Assembly: GCF_021025955.1 (NCBI RefSeq)
Contig: NZ_JAJNCL010000003.1
Location: 681,562-745,561, forward strand
Direction: 5' to 3'
Source: Rhodococcus qingshengii
GTDB lineage: Bacteria; Actinomycetota; Actinomycetes; Mycobacteriales; Mycobacteriaceae
DNA: 64,000 nt
Shown here: positions 17,215-25,638 of the stretch, piece after piece
How positions within the stretch are numbered: the first letter of the stretch is position 1
How the letters are laid out: every line of letters starts with the position of its first letter
Position numbers and translations under genes: made by a program
The notes under the pieces: generated by a model
The model's input: the letters and a program-made list of their open reading frames with translations, nothing else
Told to the model about the DNA's origin: nothing
Databases searched by the model: none

Positions 17215-17879
17215 CGGGCATCGTCGACGCGGTCTGCGTCGTCCACACCGAACGTGACAGTGGCGTCAGGCGCGTCCCGCGAACCGCGATCGACAAGCGT
17301 CCCGTCGACGGCCGTGTCGCTGTCGGGCGACTCGGACTCGGCGGCGACTACGTCTGCGACACCGAGTTCCACGGCGGCGCCTTCCAAGCTGTCTACGCCT
17401 ATCAGCGCGACGAAGCCCAGCGTTGGTCGGACGAATTGGGCCGACCTCTCGGCCCCGGATGGTTCGGCGAGAATCTCCATATCAGCGGGATGCTTGTCAC
17501 GGACGCCGTGATCGGCGAGCGTTGGCACATCACCGGAGCCGAGGCGTCGGACGTTCTCGAACTCGAGGTGACCGCTCCCCGCGTCCCGTGTGGCACGTTC
17601 GGCATCTGGGCCGCGGAAAAGGGCTGGGTCAAGAGATTCACCGAGCGGACCGACGTCGGCGCCTACCTTCGCGTCAACCGGACCGGCACGATCGCCGCGG
17701 GCGACTCGGTCACCCGAGTCCACGTACCGGATCACGGAGTGACTGTTCGAGAGGTCTACGCCGGAACGGACCCTGAGCGGCTTCGACGGCTGCTCGCAGA
17801 ACACACCGATCTTGCACCGAACGTCACCGCGCGCGTCCAGAGGTTCATCGAACAAGCCGAAGCGCAGGTGCACTCGTGA
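17211..17879 (+). CDS. MOSC domain protein
   Basis: 222 residues with a MOSC domain, the beta-barrel that carries molybdenum cofactor or its sulfurated form in proteins such as mARC and YiiM. Motifs are GLGGDYVCDTEFHGGAFQAVYAY (about 43-65), WFGENLHISG, and the candidate Mo-ligand Cys in APRVPCGTFG (about residue 128). It has no N-terminal beta-barrel extension, so it is YiiM-like; YiiM-type proteins reduce N-hydroxylated substrates. Start and stop both overlap neighbours by 4 bases (GTGA), making ygfZ - MOSC - asparaginase one coupled operon. Confidence 0.85.
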   Translation: MTGIVDAVCVVHTERDSGVRRVPRTAIDKRPVDGRVAVGRLGLGGDYVCDTEFHGGAFQAVYAYQRDEAQRWSDELGRPLGPGWFGENLHISGMLVTDAVIGERWHITGAEASDVLELEVTAPRVPCGTFGIWAAEKGWVKRFTERTDVGAYLRVNRTGTIAAGDSVTRVHVPDHGVTVREVYAGTDPERLRRLLAEHTDLAPNVTARVQRFIEQAEAQVHS

Positions 17880-18829
17880 GTATCGACTTGGTGGAAGTGG
17901 TCCGCTCCGGATTCCGCGAATGCGTGCATCGCGGATCGGCAGTCATTCTCGGCGCCGACGGCGAGGTCGATGTCGGACTCGGGGAAATTCACACACCCAT
18001 CTACCCCCGCTCGGCGAACAAGCCGCTGCAAGCCGTCGCTGCGCTTCGTAACGGCTTTGCACCCACCAGCCCGCAAGAGTTGGCCGTCGCGTCGTCTTCA
18101 CACGCGGGCGAAGCCGATCACATCGAACTGGTCGCCGCGCTTCTCGCTCGCTACCAGCTCGGTGTCGACCAGTTGCAGTGCCCGTCCGACCTCCCGGGCA
18201 ACGAACTGGCCCGAGCCGAACTGATCGCCGCGGGCGAGCTTCCCAGCCCGATCTACATGACCTGCTCGGGCAAGCACTCCGCGATGCTCGCGACGTGCGT
18301 CGTGAACGACTGGCCTCTCGAGACGTACATGGAGCCGACTCATCCCCTGCAGCTCGCGATCCAGGAGACGATCTTCGATCTCAGTGGCGAGGAAGAGCAG
18401 GAACTCGGCATCGACGGTTGTGGTCTCCCGATCGTGCCGCTCTCGCTCACGAACCTGGCTCGGGCATTCGGACGCCTGCCCTCGGCCGAGCCCGACTCAC
18501 CCGAGCGAGCTGTGGCCGACGCGGTCCGCGAGAACCCCTTCCTCGTCTCGGGCACGGGCCGCAACGATCAGCGTCTGATGTCCGCCGTGCCGGGTCTGTT
18601 CTCCAAGACCGGATACGACGGCATCTACGCCGGAGCGCTTCCCGACGGTTCCGCTTTTGCCCTCAAGATCGACGACGGTCACGAGCGGGCGCTCCTGCCC
18701 TTGGCGGCAGCTCTGCTCAAGCGGATGAACACGGAGTGGACCGAGGAGTTGGCGGCTCTTGCGTCCGCTCCGGTCTTCGGCGGCGACGCCCGAGTGGGGA
18801 CGATTCGCGCAATTCCGGGAAACTTCTGA
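17876..18829 (+). CDS. Asparaginase family protein (type PF06089)
   Basis: 317-residue protein of the L-asparaginase II / thermolabile asparaginase family first characterised in Rhizobium etli, unrelated to E. coli AnsB. Conserved segments are IYPRSANKPLQAVA (about 42-55), ASSSHAGEADHIE, YMTCSGKHSAMLATC (about 125-139) and GIDGCGLPIVPLSLTNLARAF. Predicted reaction: asparagine to aspartate plus ammonia. It starts in the stop codon of the MOSC gene and ends the operon. Confidence 0.85.
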   Translation: MSIDLVEVVRSGFRECVHRGSAVILGADGEVDVGLGEIHTPIYPRSANKPLQAVAALRNGFAPTSPQELAVASSSHAGEADHIELVAALLARYQLGVDQLQCPSDLPGNELARAELIAAGELPSPIYMTCSGKHSAMLATCVVNDWPLETYMEPTHPLQLAIQETIFDLSGEEEQELGIDGCGLPIVPLSLTNLARAFGRLPSAEPDSPERAVADAVRENPFLVSGTGRNDQRLMSAVPGLFSKTGYDGIYAGALPDGSAFALKIDDGHERALLPLAAALLKRMNTEWTEELAALASAPVFGGDARVGTIRAIPGNF

Positions 18830-18948
18830 GCAGTTCTCACAAAGTTCTGACGAGTTCTTTCAGCATCCTGGCAGCTCGCGGCCATAGTGAGAGCAATCAG
18901 ACACGGCGGTGAGGCCTTCGTGGAAGCGGAAGCGACTTTTCCACGCTA

Positions 18949-18976
18949 GAGTGTGTGTCAGGAAACTTACACACTC
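18949..18976. repeat. Inverted repeat upstream of the DUF3073 gene
   Basis: GAGTGTGT and ACACACTC are perfect 8-base arms with a 12-base spacer, about 56 bases before the DUF3073 ATG. TAGAGT overlaps the left arm and could be a -10 element, so this may be an operator at the promoter. The rest of 18830-19031 shows no ORF of interest. Confidence 0.4.
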
Positions 18977-19031
18977 AAACGGGGCCGCCAAATTCCCCAG
19001 GCCGCCCCGCGAAAGCGCGAGGGGGTCAGCC

Positions 19032-19235
19032 ATGGGCCGCGGCCGGGCTAAGGCAAAGCAGACCAAGGTTGCACGCGAATTGAAATACAGCGTACCGACC
19101 ACGGATTTCGACAGCCTGCAAAGAGAGCTCGCAGGTGGATCGACCAACTCGCATCGGAGCAGTGTCCGATCGGACCAGACTTCCGATAGGGAAGGGCATG
19201 CGCGAGAGGACGACTACGACGACTGGCGGCGTTGA
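19032..19235 (+). CDS. DUF3073 protein
   Basis: 67-residue, highly charged protein of the actinobacterial DUF3073 family (Rv0810c at the same place). The N-terminus is very basic and conserved (MGRGRAKAKQTKVARELKYS), the C-terminus acidic (HAREDDYDDWRR). Function unknown; the basic end suggests nucleic-acid or ribosome contact, which is inference. The ATG at 19032 is chosen because the family always begins MGRGR; GAGGGGG lies just upstream. It is followed by a strong terminator. Confidence 0.88.
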   Translation: MGRGRAKAKQTKVARELKYSVPTTDFDSLQRELAGGSTNSHRSSVRSDQTSDREGHAREDDYDDWRR

Positions 19236-19262
19236 CCGCGCACTGCCACCGCGCAGACTGTG

Positions 19263-19297
19263 AAATGAGGAAGAGCTGATCGCTCTTCCTCATTTTT
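19263..19297 (+). terminator. Rho-independent terminator of the DUF3073 gene
   Basis: 14-bp stem (AAATGAGGAAGAGC with GCTCTTCCTCATTT), loop TGATC, ending in a run of five T, 27 bases after the stop codon. Confidence 0.9.
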
Positions 19298-19336
19298 GCG
19301 TTCCATTTTCTGCCTCGCGACTGCTTGTGCGGACAC

Positions 19337-19374
19337 ACAAAACTGCCCCACCGGATCTCTCCGATGGGGCAGTT
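19337..19374 (-). terminator. Rho-independent terminator of purM
   Basis: On the minus strand AACTGCCCCA pairs with TGGGGCAGTT, with further CGGA/TCCG pairing inside, followed by a T-run, just after the purM stop. Confidence 0.85.
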
Positions 19375-19385
19375 GACGTTGCGGT

Positions 19386-20465
19386 TCAGAAGCGCGGGTG
19401 GTCTCCGGCCAGGAACGCACGCTCTGCAGCGGCGTCCGACGCCTTCTTGACGCTACCGAGCGTCCAGCAGTCGATGTGGCGTGCGGTGAGAACGGCCAGC
19501 GCACGGTCGACGTCCTCGGGTGCGACGACGGCGACCATGCCGACGCCCATGTTGAAGGTCTGCTCCATCTCGGCGCGCTCGACGCGTCCGCGCTGCGCGA
19601 TCATGGCGAAGACCGGAGCGGGGCTCCAGGTTCCGCGATCGAGTTCTGCGACCAGGCCCTTGGGCATGACGCGCGCGAGGTTGTTGGCGAGGCCGCCACC
19701 GGTGACGTGGCAGAAGGTGCGCACGTCGGTCTCGGCAGCGAGTGCCAAGCAGTCCTTGGCGTAGATCTTGGTGGGCTCGAGCAGTTCCTCACCGAGCGTG
19801 CGGCCGAACTCGTCGACGTGTGCGCTCAGGTTCATCCGGTCGATCTCGAGCAGGACCTTGCGGGCCAGCGAGTAACCGTTGGAGTGCAGTCCCGACGAAC
19901 CCATCGCGATGACGACGTCGCCGGGGCGAACGCGGTCCGGTCCGAGCAACTTCTCTGCCTCTACGACGCCGACGCCGGTGGCGGAGAGGTCGTAGTCACC
20001 GTCGGCCATGATGCCGGGGTGCTCGGCGGTCTCGCCACCGAGGAGAGCGCAGCCGGCCTGGATGCAGCCCTCGGCGATACCGCTGACCAATTCCGCGACG
20101 CGTTCGGGGATGACCCGGCCGACCGCGATGTAGTCCTGAAGGAACAGCGGCTCAGCGCCACAGACGACGAGGTCGTCGACGACCATGGCGACGAGGTCGA
20201 GTCCGACCGTGTCGTGCTTGTCCATCGCCTGGGCGACAGCGAGCTTGGTGCCGACGCCGTCGGTCGATGCGGCGAGCAGCGGCTCCTTGTAGTCACCCTT
20301 GAGGGAGAACAAGCCGGCGAAACCACCGAGGCCACCCATGACCTCGGGGCGGCTGGCCTTCTTGGCCAGAGGGGCGAAGAGTTCCACCGCCCGGTCGCCT
20401 GCGGCGATATCGACTCCTGCTGCCGCGTAGGAGGCGCCTGCGGTGCGGTGACTGTCCTCGGTCAT
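19386..20465 (-). CDS. purM: Phosphoribosylformylglycinamidine cyclo-ligase (AIR synthetase)
   Basis: Fifth step of purine synthesis: ATP-dependent closure of FGAM to AIR. It has 359 residues; the ATG at 20465 is used because the product then begins MTEDSHRTAGASYAAAGVDI like other actinobacterial PurM, and 53 upstream codons are unrelated. Motifs are GGFAGLFSL, ASTDGVGTKLAVA (about 66-78), LALVAMVVDDLV-type DLVAMVVDDLVVCGAEPLF, GGETAEHPG and GSSGLHSNGYSL. It lies downstream of purF but separated from it by three AIM24 genes and a terminator. Confidence 0.96.
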   Translation of the reverse strand: MTEDSHRTAGASYAAAGVDIAAGDRAVELFAPLAKKASRPEVMGGLGGFAGLFSLKGDYKEPLLAASTDGVGTKLAVAQAMDKHDTVGLDLVAMVVDDLVVCGAEPLFLQDYIAVGRVIPERVAELVSGIAEGCIQAGCALLGGETAEHPGIMADGDYDLSATGVGVVEAEKLLGPDRVRPGDVVIAMGSSGLHSNGYSLARKVLLEIDRMNLSAHVDEFGRTLGEELLEPTKIYAKDCLALAAETDVRTFCHVTGGGLANNLARVMPKGLVAELDRGTWSPAPVFAMIAQRGRVERAEMEQTFNMGVGMVAVVAPEDVDRALAVLTARHIDCWTLGSVKKASDAAAERAFLAGDHPRF

Positions 20466-20672
20466 CGGGTTACTACTCCAGCCTTGTATTTCTCGCGAGC
20501 ACGTATTGCTCGTGCACAGGTAAGTGGTCTTGCAATGTGAAGTGTTTGCAATCCTCGTGACGCGAGATGGATCGTTCGACTCGAGACCCAGAGCGCGCAC
20601 ACAAATACCGACGATTACGCCCATACGCTACCGGACCGGCCCCCTCGGTGAGACCTCGCGTACCCCGAGACG

Positions 20673-21419
20673 TCAGTTCTGCAGCCGCGCGCCGATCGAG
20701 GCGTGCAGTGCGCGCAGACTGTTCTGCCCGAGTGCAACGGTCTCGGATTCGATGTGTTTGAGGAGGTGTCCGTCGTGGACGACCTTCTCGCTCGACTGGA
20801 TCAGTACCGTCCCGGCTCCGGTGAAATCGAACTGACGTTCTTCGCCGGTGTTCGCGCCGAACATGCTTCCGCGAACCGCGCCCAGGAAGCTCTGCATCCA
20901 GTCGGCATCGAAGTGATGGGACGGTGACGGGCAGTCAGCCCAACCCACCAGTGCCTGCGGGTCGATGCGCAGCGGCGGCTCCGCGAACATGACGGGGCCG
21001 TTGGACGACGCCAGGAACTTGCCCGTCCCGAGCAGCGTCAAAAAGCCTGGGACGATGGACTGTTTGAGGTCCAGGCTCGTCTCGAAGGCGAGGAGATTGG
21101 CCGCGCGAATCGTGAGGTTGCCGTCGTCGAGGTCGTAGGAATTGATGTTGAATCCGCGGTCCCCGAGGATCAACTTGCCCTGCCCCTGAGCGAGCACCCA
21201 GTCGTCTGCGTAGAGCGGCGAAGAGAACCTGGCCGCGACGATCGCCGTCATACTCGTGCGCCCGAGCGGCTCGAAGTTGATGTTTCCGTAGTACGCGATC
21301 ATCGCGCCCTTGGACGTGAACCACGGCTGCCCGGCCATCTCGACGCAGAAGGCGTAATCGTTGCCCGGGACGTTGTCGTTGGCGGGCAGAGTTGCCGGAT
21401 TGTGAATTTCGATACCCAT
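20673..21419 (-). CDS. AIM24 family protein (copy 1)
   Basis: 248-residue member of the AIM24/TIGR00266 family, beta-rich proteins with a doubled jelly-roll-like fold named after a yeast mitochondrial protein; bacterial roles are unknown. Typical pieces are MAGQPWFTSKGAMIAYYGNINFE (split by charge near residue 40), VLAQGQGKLILGDRG and a C-terminal FTGAGTVLIQSSE. No signal peptide or membrane helix. It is the last of three tandem paralogues; the ATG is 13 bases after the stop of copy 2. The three differ enough that they are old duplicates, not recent copies. Confidence 0.82.
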   Translation of the reverse strand: MGIEIHNPATLPANDNVPGNDYAFCVEMAGQPWFTSKGAMIAYYGNINFEPLGRTSMTAIVAARFSSPLYADDWVLAQGQGKLILGDRGFNINSYDLDDGNLTIRAANLLAFETSLDLKQSIVPGFLTLLGTGKFLASSNGPVMFAEPPLRIDPQALVGWADCPSPSHHFDADWMQSFLGAVRGSMFGANTGEERQFDFTGAGTVLIQSSEKVVHDGHLLKHIESETVALGQNSLRALHASIGARLQN

Positions 21420-21432
21420 GCTCTGTGCCCTC

Positions 21433-22110
21433 TCAGAACTTCTGCTCGGACGCCTGGACCCAGACGGTGCCGGCGCCGGTCATCTTCAGCTGGATGGACT
21501 CCCCCGAGCCCTTGCCGACGGCCTCGCGCCAGCCGACGTTCGCCGAGATGTCGACGTTGATCTGACCGATGTGGCACACATATGCCTGCGGGTCGACGAC
21601 GACCTGAGGGTTGTTGGGACCGACCTGCAACGGAATCACGCCCCCGTGCGAGAGGACCGCGACGCTTCCCTGTCCGTGCAACTGCGTCGTGAACAGGCCT
21701 TGACCGGTCATGGCGCCGCGTACCGCTCCGCGCACACCGCCCTGCGACGTGAGAGCGACTATCGAACTCTGGAGGTAACCGTCGTGTGCGAGGAGCCGGT
21801 CGGCTTCGACCGTGAGCATCGACGAACCGTCGAGGTGGATGACCTCGACGTAAAGACCAGCGTGCCCGTAGAAGACCTCTCCATTTCCCTCGGCGGCCAT
21901 CATGCGTGCGTGTTCGCCGGACATCATGCGGCCGGCCATCCCGGCGATACCGCCCATGTTCGGCATGGCGCCGGGCCCACCGCCCATGCTGTGCGGGATG
22001 AAACGGACTTCGCCGGTGTAGTAGAGCATCGACCCGGTGCGGGCGAGCACGTTCTGTCCCGGTGCGAGAGTCGACTTGACGACCTTGCTGTTCACCAATT
22101 CCAACGGCAT
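21433..22110 (-). CDS. AIM24 family protein (copy 2)
   Basis: 225-residue AIM24 protein. Family marks are VVKSTLAPGQNVLARTGSML near the start, a glycine-rich insertion GGGPGAMPNMGGIAGMAGRM (about 45-64), GLFTTQLHGQGSVAVLSHGG and a C-terminal KMTGAGTVWVQASE. It lies 3 bases after copy 3 and 13 before copy 1, so the trio is one transcription unit. No catalytic residues are evident; a scaffold or membrane-surface role is possible but not shown. Confidence 0.85.
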   Translation of the reverse strand: MPLELVNSKVVKSTLAPGQNVLARTGSMLYYTGEVRFIPHSMGGGPGAMPNMGGIAGMAGRMMSGEHARMMAAEGNGEVFYGHAGLYVEVIHLDGSSMLTVEADRLLAHDGYLQSSIVALTSQGGVRGAVRGAMTGQGLFTTQLHGQGSVAVLSHGGVIPLQVGPNNPQVVVDPQAYVCHIGQINVDISANVGWREAVGKGSGESIQLKMTGAGTVWVQASEQKF

Positions 22111-22113
22111 GGG

Positions 22114-22746
22114 TCAGCGCTCCTCGGGCTGGATGTAGACGACACCGGATCCGTCGAATCGCAGCGAGAACGCTTCACCGCTGCCACCGCCGATCGCGGA
22201 GCGCCAGGTGACGTCGGTGACGAAGCTCTGGTTCAGCTGGCCACGGTGCGCGACGAATGCGTCGGGATCGGCAACCAGCGGATACTGCGGGCTGACTTCG
22301 AGCGCGATGATCGGTCCGCCCTTCGACAGCACGGCCACCAGACCGGTGCCGCTGACGACCGTCGTGAACAATCCCTGTCCGGAACCTGCGCCGCGGAGGC
22401 CGGCAAACTTCACATCGGTTCGCAGCTGTCCGACCAGTGCGAGCAACTGTGACGCTTCCACGTGCAGAGCGTCGTTGTTGAGCTCGATGATCGTGATGTC
22501 CTGGGCGTCGACCGCGAAGTAGACGGTGCCTTGACCGCTGACTTCCATCAGGGACAGTGATTCACCTGCCGCCTTCTGTTTCAGCGCGGCACGCAGCCCG
22601 CCGCCACCGCCCATACCGGCGTTCTTGAAGGTGATCGCACCCTCGTACGCCACCATCGAGCCGTTGATCGCTTTGATGGTGTCCCCCACCAGGTCTGCGA
22701 CCAGTACCCGGTGCCCATCCATTCTCAGTTGCGCCACGGAGGGCAC
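22114..22746 (-). CDS. AIM24 family protein (copy 3, first in operon)
   Basis: 210-residue AIM24 protein, first gene of the trio. It contains DTIKAINGSMVAYEGAITF, a glycine run GMGGGGGLRAAL, GQGLFTTVVSGTGLVAVLSKGG and C-terminal RFDGSGVVYIQPEE, each with a counterpart in copies 1 and 2. The GTG at 22746 gives this length; other GTG codons within the first few residues are possible. The promoter must lie in the roughly 75 bases between here and the purF terminator. Confidence 0.83.
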   Translation of the reverse strand: MPSVAQLRMDGHRVLVADLVGDTIKAINGSMVAYEGAITFKNAGMGGGGGLRAALKQKAAGESLSLMEVSGQGTVYFAVDAQDITIIELNNDALHVEASQLLALVGQLRTDVKFAGLRGAGSGQGLFTTVVSGTGLVAVLSKGGPIIALEVSPQYPLVADPDAFVAHRGQLNQSFVTDVTWRSAIGGGSGEAFSLRFDGSGVVYIQPEER

Positions 22747-22823
22747 TATGCCAGATGCTCACGACGTATGCCGTGTCGTGGAACAGATCGCGTCGTTGAA
22801 CAGATCAAAAAGCGACGGAACAG

Positions 22824-22858
22824 AAAATCTGCCGCCCACATGCTGTGGACGGCAGATT
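22824..22858 (-). terminator. Rho-independent terminator of purF
   Basis: Minus-strand stem AATCTGCCG with CGGCAGATT, plus inner CCACA/TGTGG pairing, followed by TTTTCTGTT, 30 bases after the purF stop. It separates purF from the AIM24 operon. Confidence 0.85.
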
Positions 22859-22888
22859 CTCGGCTATCGAATTTCAGGCTTTCGGTGT

Positions 22889-24466
22889 TCAGGGGCGGCT
22901 GAGCGCGCTCGCATTGTCGTTGTCGCGAGTGGCCGTCGAACCTGCGGTGCTCTCGAGCATCCCCTCGAGGACGTTCTTGCCGATCGACGTTTCCTTGGGA
23001 AGCGCGATCGGGTAGGTCCCGTCGAAGCACGCGGCGCACAGACGGCTGGCCGGCTGCTCGGTGGCGGCGATCATGCCTTCGGTGGAGATGTACCCGAGGG
23101 TGTCCGCACCGATGGAACGACGCACGCCGTCGAGCATTTCCTCGAACGTCGCGTCCTGTCCGCCCGCTCCGTTGGCGATCAACTCGGCCGGTGAGGCGAA
23201 GTCGATGCCGTAGAAGCAGGGCCACTTGACCGGCGGCGAGGCGATGCGGACGTGGATTTCGAGAGCGCCGGCTTCACGAAGCATCCGGATGAGCGCACGC
23301 TGAGTGTTGCCGCGAACGATCGAATCGTCCACCACCACAAGGCGCTTGCCGCGGATGACTTCCTTGAGCGGGTTGAGCTTGAGCCTGATACCGAGCTGAC
23401 GGATCGTCTGCGACGGCTGGATGAAGGTACGGCCGACGTAAGCGTTCTTCATCAGACCCTGGCCGTAGGGGATGCCTGAGCCCTGTGCGTACCCGACTGC
23501 TGCGGGGGTGCCGGACTCGGGAACGGGGATGACCAGGTCACCTTCAGCGGGATGCTCGCTGGCGAGCAGACGGCCGATCTCGACGCGGGTCGAGTGGACC
23601 GAACGGCCACCGATGACGCTGTCGGGACGGGCGAGGTAGACGTACTCGAAGACACAGCCCTTGGGCGTCGGGTTCGCGAAACGCGAGGATCGGACGCCGT
23701 CGGCGTCGATCGCGAGCAGCTCACCGGGTTCGATGTCGCGGACGAACGACGCACCGACGATGTCGAGGGCTGCGGTCTCGCTGGCGACTACCCAACCGCG
23801 GTCGAGTCGGCCCAGGCAGAGCGGGCGGATGCCGTGCGGATCGCGCGCTGCGTACAGCGTGTGCTCGTCCATGAAGGTGAGGCAGAACGCGCCCTCCAAC
23901 GTGGGAAGCAATTCCATTGCGGCCTGTTCGATGGTGCTGTCGCCGGCAGCGTGTGCCAGGAGACCACCGATGAGGTCGGAATCGGAAGTCGCGGCATTGG
24001 GGCGCTTGTCGTTGACCAGGCCGGCTGCACGGGTGCGGCTCGCGAGTTCAGCGGTGTTGACCAGGTTGCCGTTGTGGCCGAGCGCAATGCCGGTACCGGC
24101 AGTGGTCGTACGGAAGATGGGCTGCGCGTTCTCCCACGTCGTGGAACCGGTGGTGGAGTAACGGCAATGTCCGACGGCGACGTGTCCTGGCATCGCTGCG
24201 AGGGTCTGCTCGTCGAATACCTGGCTGACCAGGCCGAGATCCTTGAACACCAACACCTGGGAGCCGTCGGCTACCGCAATGCCGGCAGCTTCTTGACCAC
24301 GGTGCTGAAGTGCGTACAGGCCGTAATAAGTGAGCTTCGCCACATCCTCTCCCGGCGCCCAGACGCCGAATACACCGCATTCTTCGCGGGGCTCGTTCTC
24401 GTCCTCGTCGGACGGGTTCGAAGCGAGGAGATTTGGACTGTTGACCGACAGATCGGCACGAGTCAC
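22889..24466 (-). CDS. purF: Amidophosphoribosyltransferase
   Basis: First committed step of purine synthesis: PRPP plus glutamine to phosphoribosylamine. The GTG at 24466 follows GGGAG and gives 525 residues. The first 29 form a propeptide cut before Cys30 (EEC-GVFGVWAPGE), which becomes the N-terminal catalytic nucleophile of the glutaminase domain. The PRTase domain has the PRPP loop VVDDSIVRGNTQR. The B. subtilis-type propeptide predicts an iron-sulfur cluster. It lies 126 bases after the SCP-like gene in the purL - purF series. Confidence 0.96.
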   Translation of the reverse strand: MTRADLSVNSPNLLASNPSDEDENEPREECGVFGVWAPGEDVAKLTYYGLYALQHRGQEAAGIAVADGSQVLVFKDLGLVSQVFDEQTLAAMPGHVAVGHCRYSTTGSTTWENAQPIFRTTTAGTGIALGHNGNLVNTAELASRTRAAGLVNDKRPNAATSDSDLIGGLLAHAAGDSTIEQAAMELLPTLEGAFCLTFMDEHTLYAARDPHGIRPLCLGRLDRGWVVASETAALDIVGASFVRDIEPGELLAIDADGVRSSRFANPTPKGCVFEYVYLARPDSVIGGRSVHSTRVEIGRLLASEHPAEGDLVIPVPESGTPAAVGYAQGSGIPYGQGLMKNAYVGRTFIQPSQTIRQLGIRLKLNPLKEVIRGKRLVVVDDSIVRGNTQRALIRMLREAGALEIHVRIASPPVKWPCFYGIDFASPAELIANGAGGQDATFEEMLDGVRRSIGADTLGYISTEGMIAATEQPASRLCAACFDGTYPIALPKETSIGKNVLEGMLESTAGSTATRDNDNASALSRP

Positions 24467-24592
24467 CGGGCGCTCCCTTTGTGGGCAGGGGTTGGGGGGC
24501 ATCCATAGTCTACGGGCATTTTGGGACCCACTTCCCCTGAGGGCTGCCTTGGGCCTCAGATCACGGCGAAGCGAACCGGATGGTCTCTGTCA

Positions 24593-24982
24593 CTACGCCA
24601 ACCGGAGCAGTGGGAGCCAGTGCGCAATTTCGGGGGCGCGGCTACCTGAGGCGTCGACTCGTCCGTCACCTGCGGCCTCGGAAAACTCGAGGAGTCCGGT
24701 GACCATCTGCAACCAGGTCCGAGCGTCCGTCTCGACGACGTTGGGCGGGGTTCCGCGGGTGTGACGCGGACCTTCGATGCATTGCACGGCAACAAACGGC
24801 GGCACCCGTACCTCGACGCTCGATCCAGGGGCAATCTGTTCGAGAGTGCGCGCACTCATCTTCACTGCCGCACCGAGTTCACTGCGGGAAGGCTTCGGAA
24901 GTTCCGGATCGCGAAGCCACGGGCCGACGGCCAGGACGGCGGCTCGAAATTCGGCGGGGTCGACGGCGCGGCGGGGCGGCAT
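24593..24982 (-). CDS. Sterol-carrier-like (MDMPI/SCP-type) conserved protein
   Basis: 129-residue soluble protein resembling the sterol carrier family protein encoded near purF in mycobacteria (Rv0807). Visible core: VEVRVPPFVAVQCIEGPRHT (about 57-76) and TDARTWLQMVTGLLEFSEA (about 86-104), a hydrophobic-ligand-binding SCP-like fold; the C-terminal HWLPLLRLA fits the family. The ATG at 24982 shares one base with the CPBP stop (TGATG), so it is translationally coupled. Ligand and role unknown. Confidence 0.7.
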   Translation of the reverse strand: MPPRRAVDPAEFRAAVLAVGPWLRDPELPKPSRSELGAAVKMSARTLEQIAPGSSVEVRVPPFVAVQCIEGPRHTRGTPPNVVETDARTWLQMVTGLLEFSEAAGDGRVDASGSRAPEIAHWLPLLRLA

Positions 24983-25638
24983 CAGTTCACTCCATGTCTG
25001 CGAGTAGCGATACGAACGGCAAGTGCGCCACCAGCATTCGTGGCCAGGTGCAGCAGGGCGGGGGCAAGCACGCTGCCGCCCCGGCGGTGCAGCCACTCGA
25101 ACAGCAATGCCGACGCACCGGTGAATGCCACTGCTGCGGGAACGTTGTCGCCGGCGCCGCGGGCGGGGGCGACGTGCCACAGCCCGAAGGTCAGTGCATG
25201 AACGGCCTGCGCGGTCGGTCTGTTCAATTCGCGGTTCCAGACGGCGGACATCGCGCTGCGGAACAACAGTTCCTCGGAGAGCACCGTGCCGAACGGGATG
25301 TGCAGGACGATCCATTCGAGGAAATCTTCGCGGCCGTCTGCTCGCTCGTCGGCAGCGAGAGTCGCGCGCAAGGAGGGAACGGCCAAAGCGACGCTGTAAC
25401 CCGTAAGTACTGCGCCGGCCGCGGCTCCGCCGAACTGAGCACCACCACGAATGCCGGTGTGCGCCAAACCGAGTTCCTCGCGGGTGTAACCACGTGCGAG
25501 TAGGACTCCGATGGCCGACAGACCGGCCGCGGTGTTGACCACGGCGCGAGCGCGAGGCGAAAGACCGAACGCCGGAAGCACGACGTTGCTCCAGGTGATC
25601 GCGGTAGCGGAAAGCGCGATCGAGGCGACTCCCCTCAC
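24982..25638 (-). CDS. CPBP family intramembrane metalloprotease
   Basis: 218-residue membrane protein of the CPBP/Abi family (type II CAAX-prenyl-protease-like). It has about six helices. All three motifs are present: EE-x3-R in GTVLSEELLFRSAM (about 131-144), F-x3-H in LTFGLWH, and H-x3-N in LLHLATN. These residues form the glutamate/histidine active site. The GTG at 25638 lies inside the upstream gene's stop (GTGA). In bacteria such proteins process peptides or confer bacteriocin immunity; the target here is unknown. Confidence 0.85.
   Translation of the reverse strand: MRGVASIALSATAITWSNVVLPAFGLSPRARAVVNTAAGLSAIGVLLARGYTREELGLAHTGIRGGAQFGGAAAGAVLTGYSVALAVPSLRATLAADERADGREDFLEWIVLHIPFGTVLSEELLFRSAMSAVWNRELNRPTAQAVHALTFGLWHVAPARGAGDNVPAAVAFTGASALLFEWLHRRGGSVLAPALLHLATNAGGALAVRIATRRHGVN

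Noticed and set aside
19398..20540. Plus-strand open frame of 380 codons antisense to purM
   Set aside because: Shadow of purM; no recognisable fold.
23552..24508. Plus-strand open frame of 318 codons antisense to purF
   Set aside because: No domain, no start signal, and composition typical of a shadow frame.
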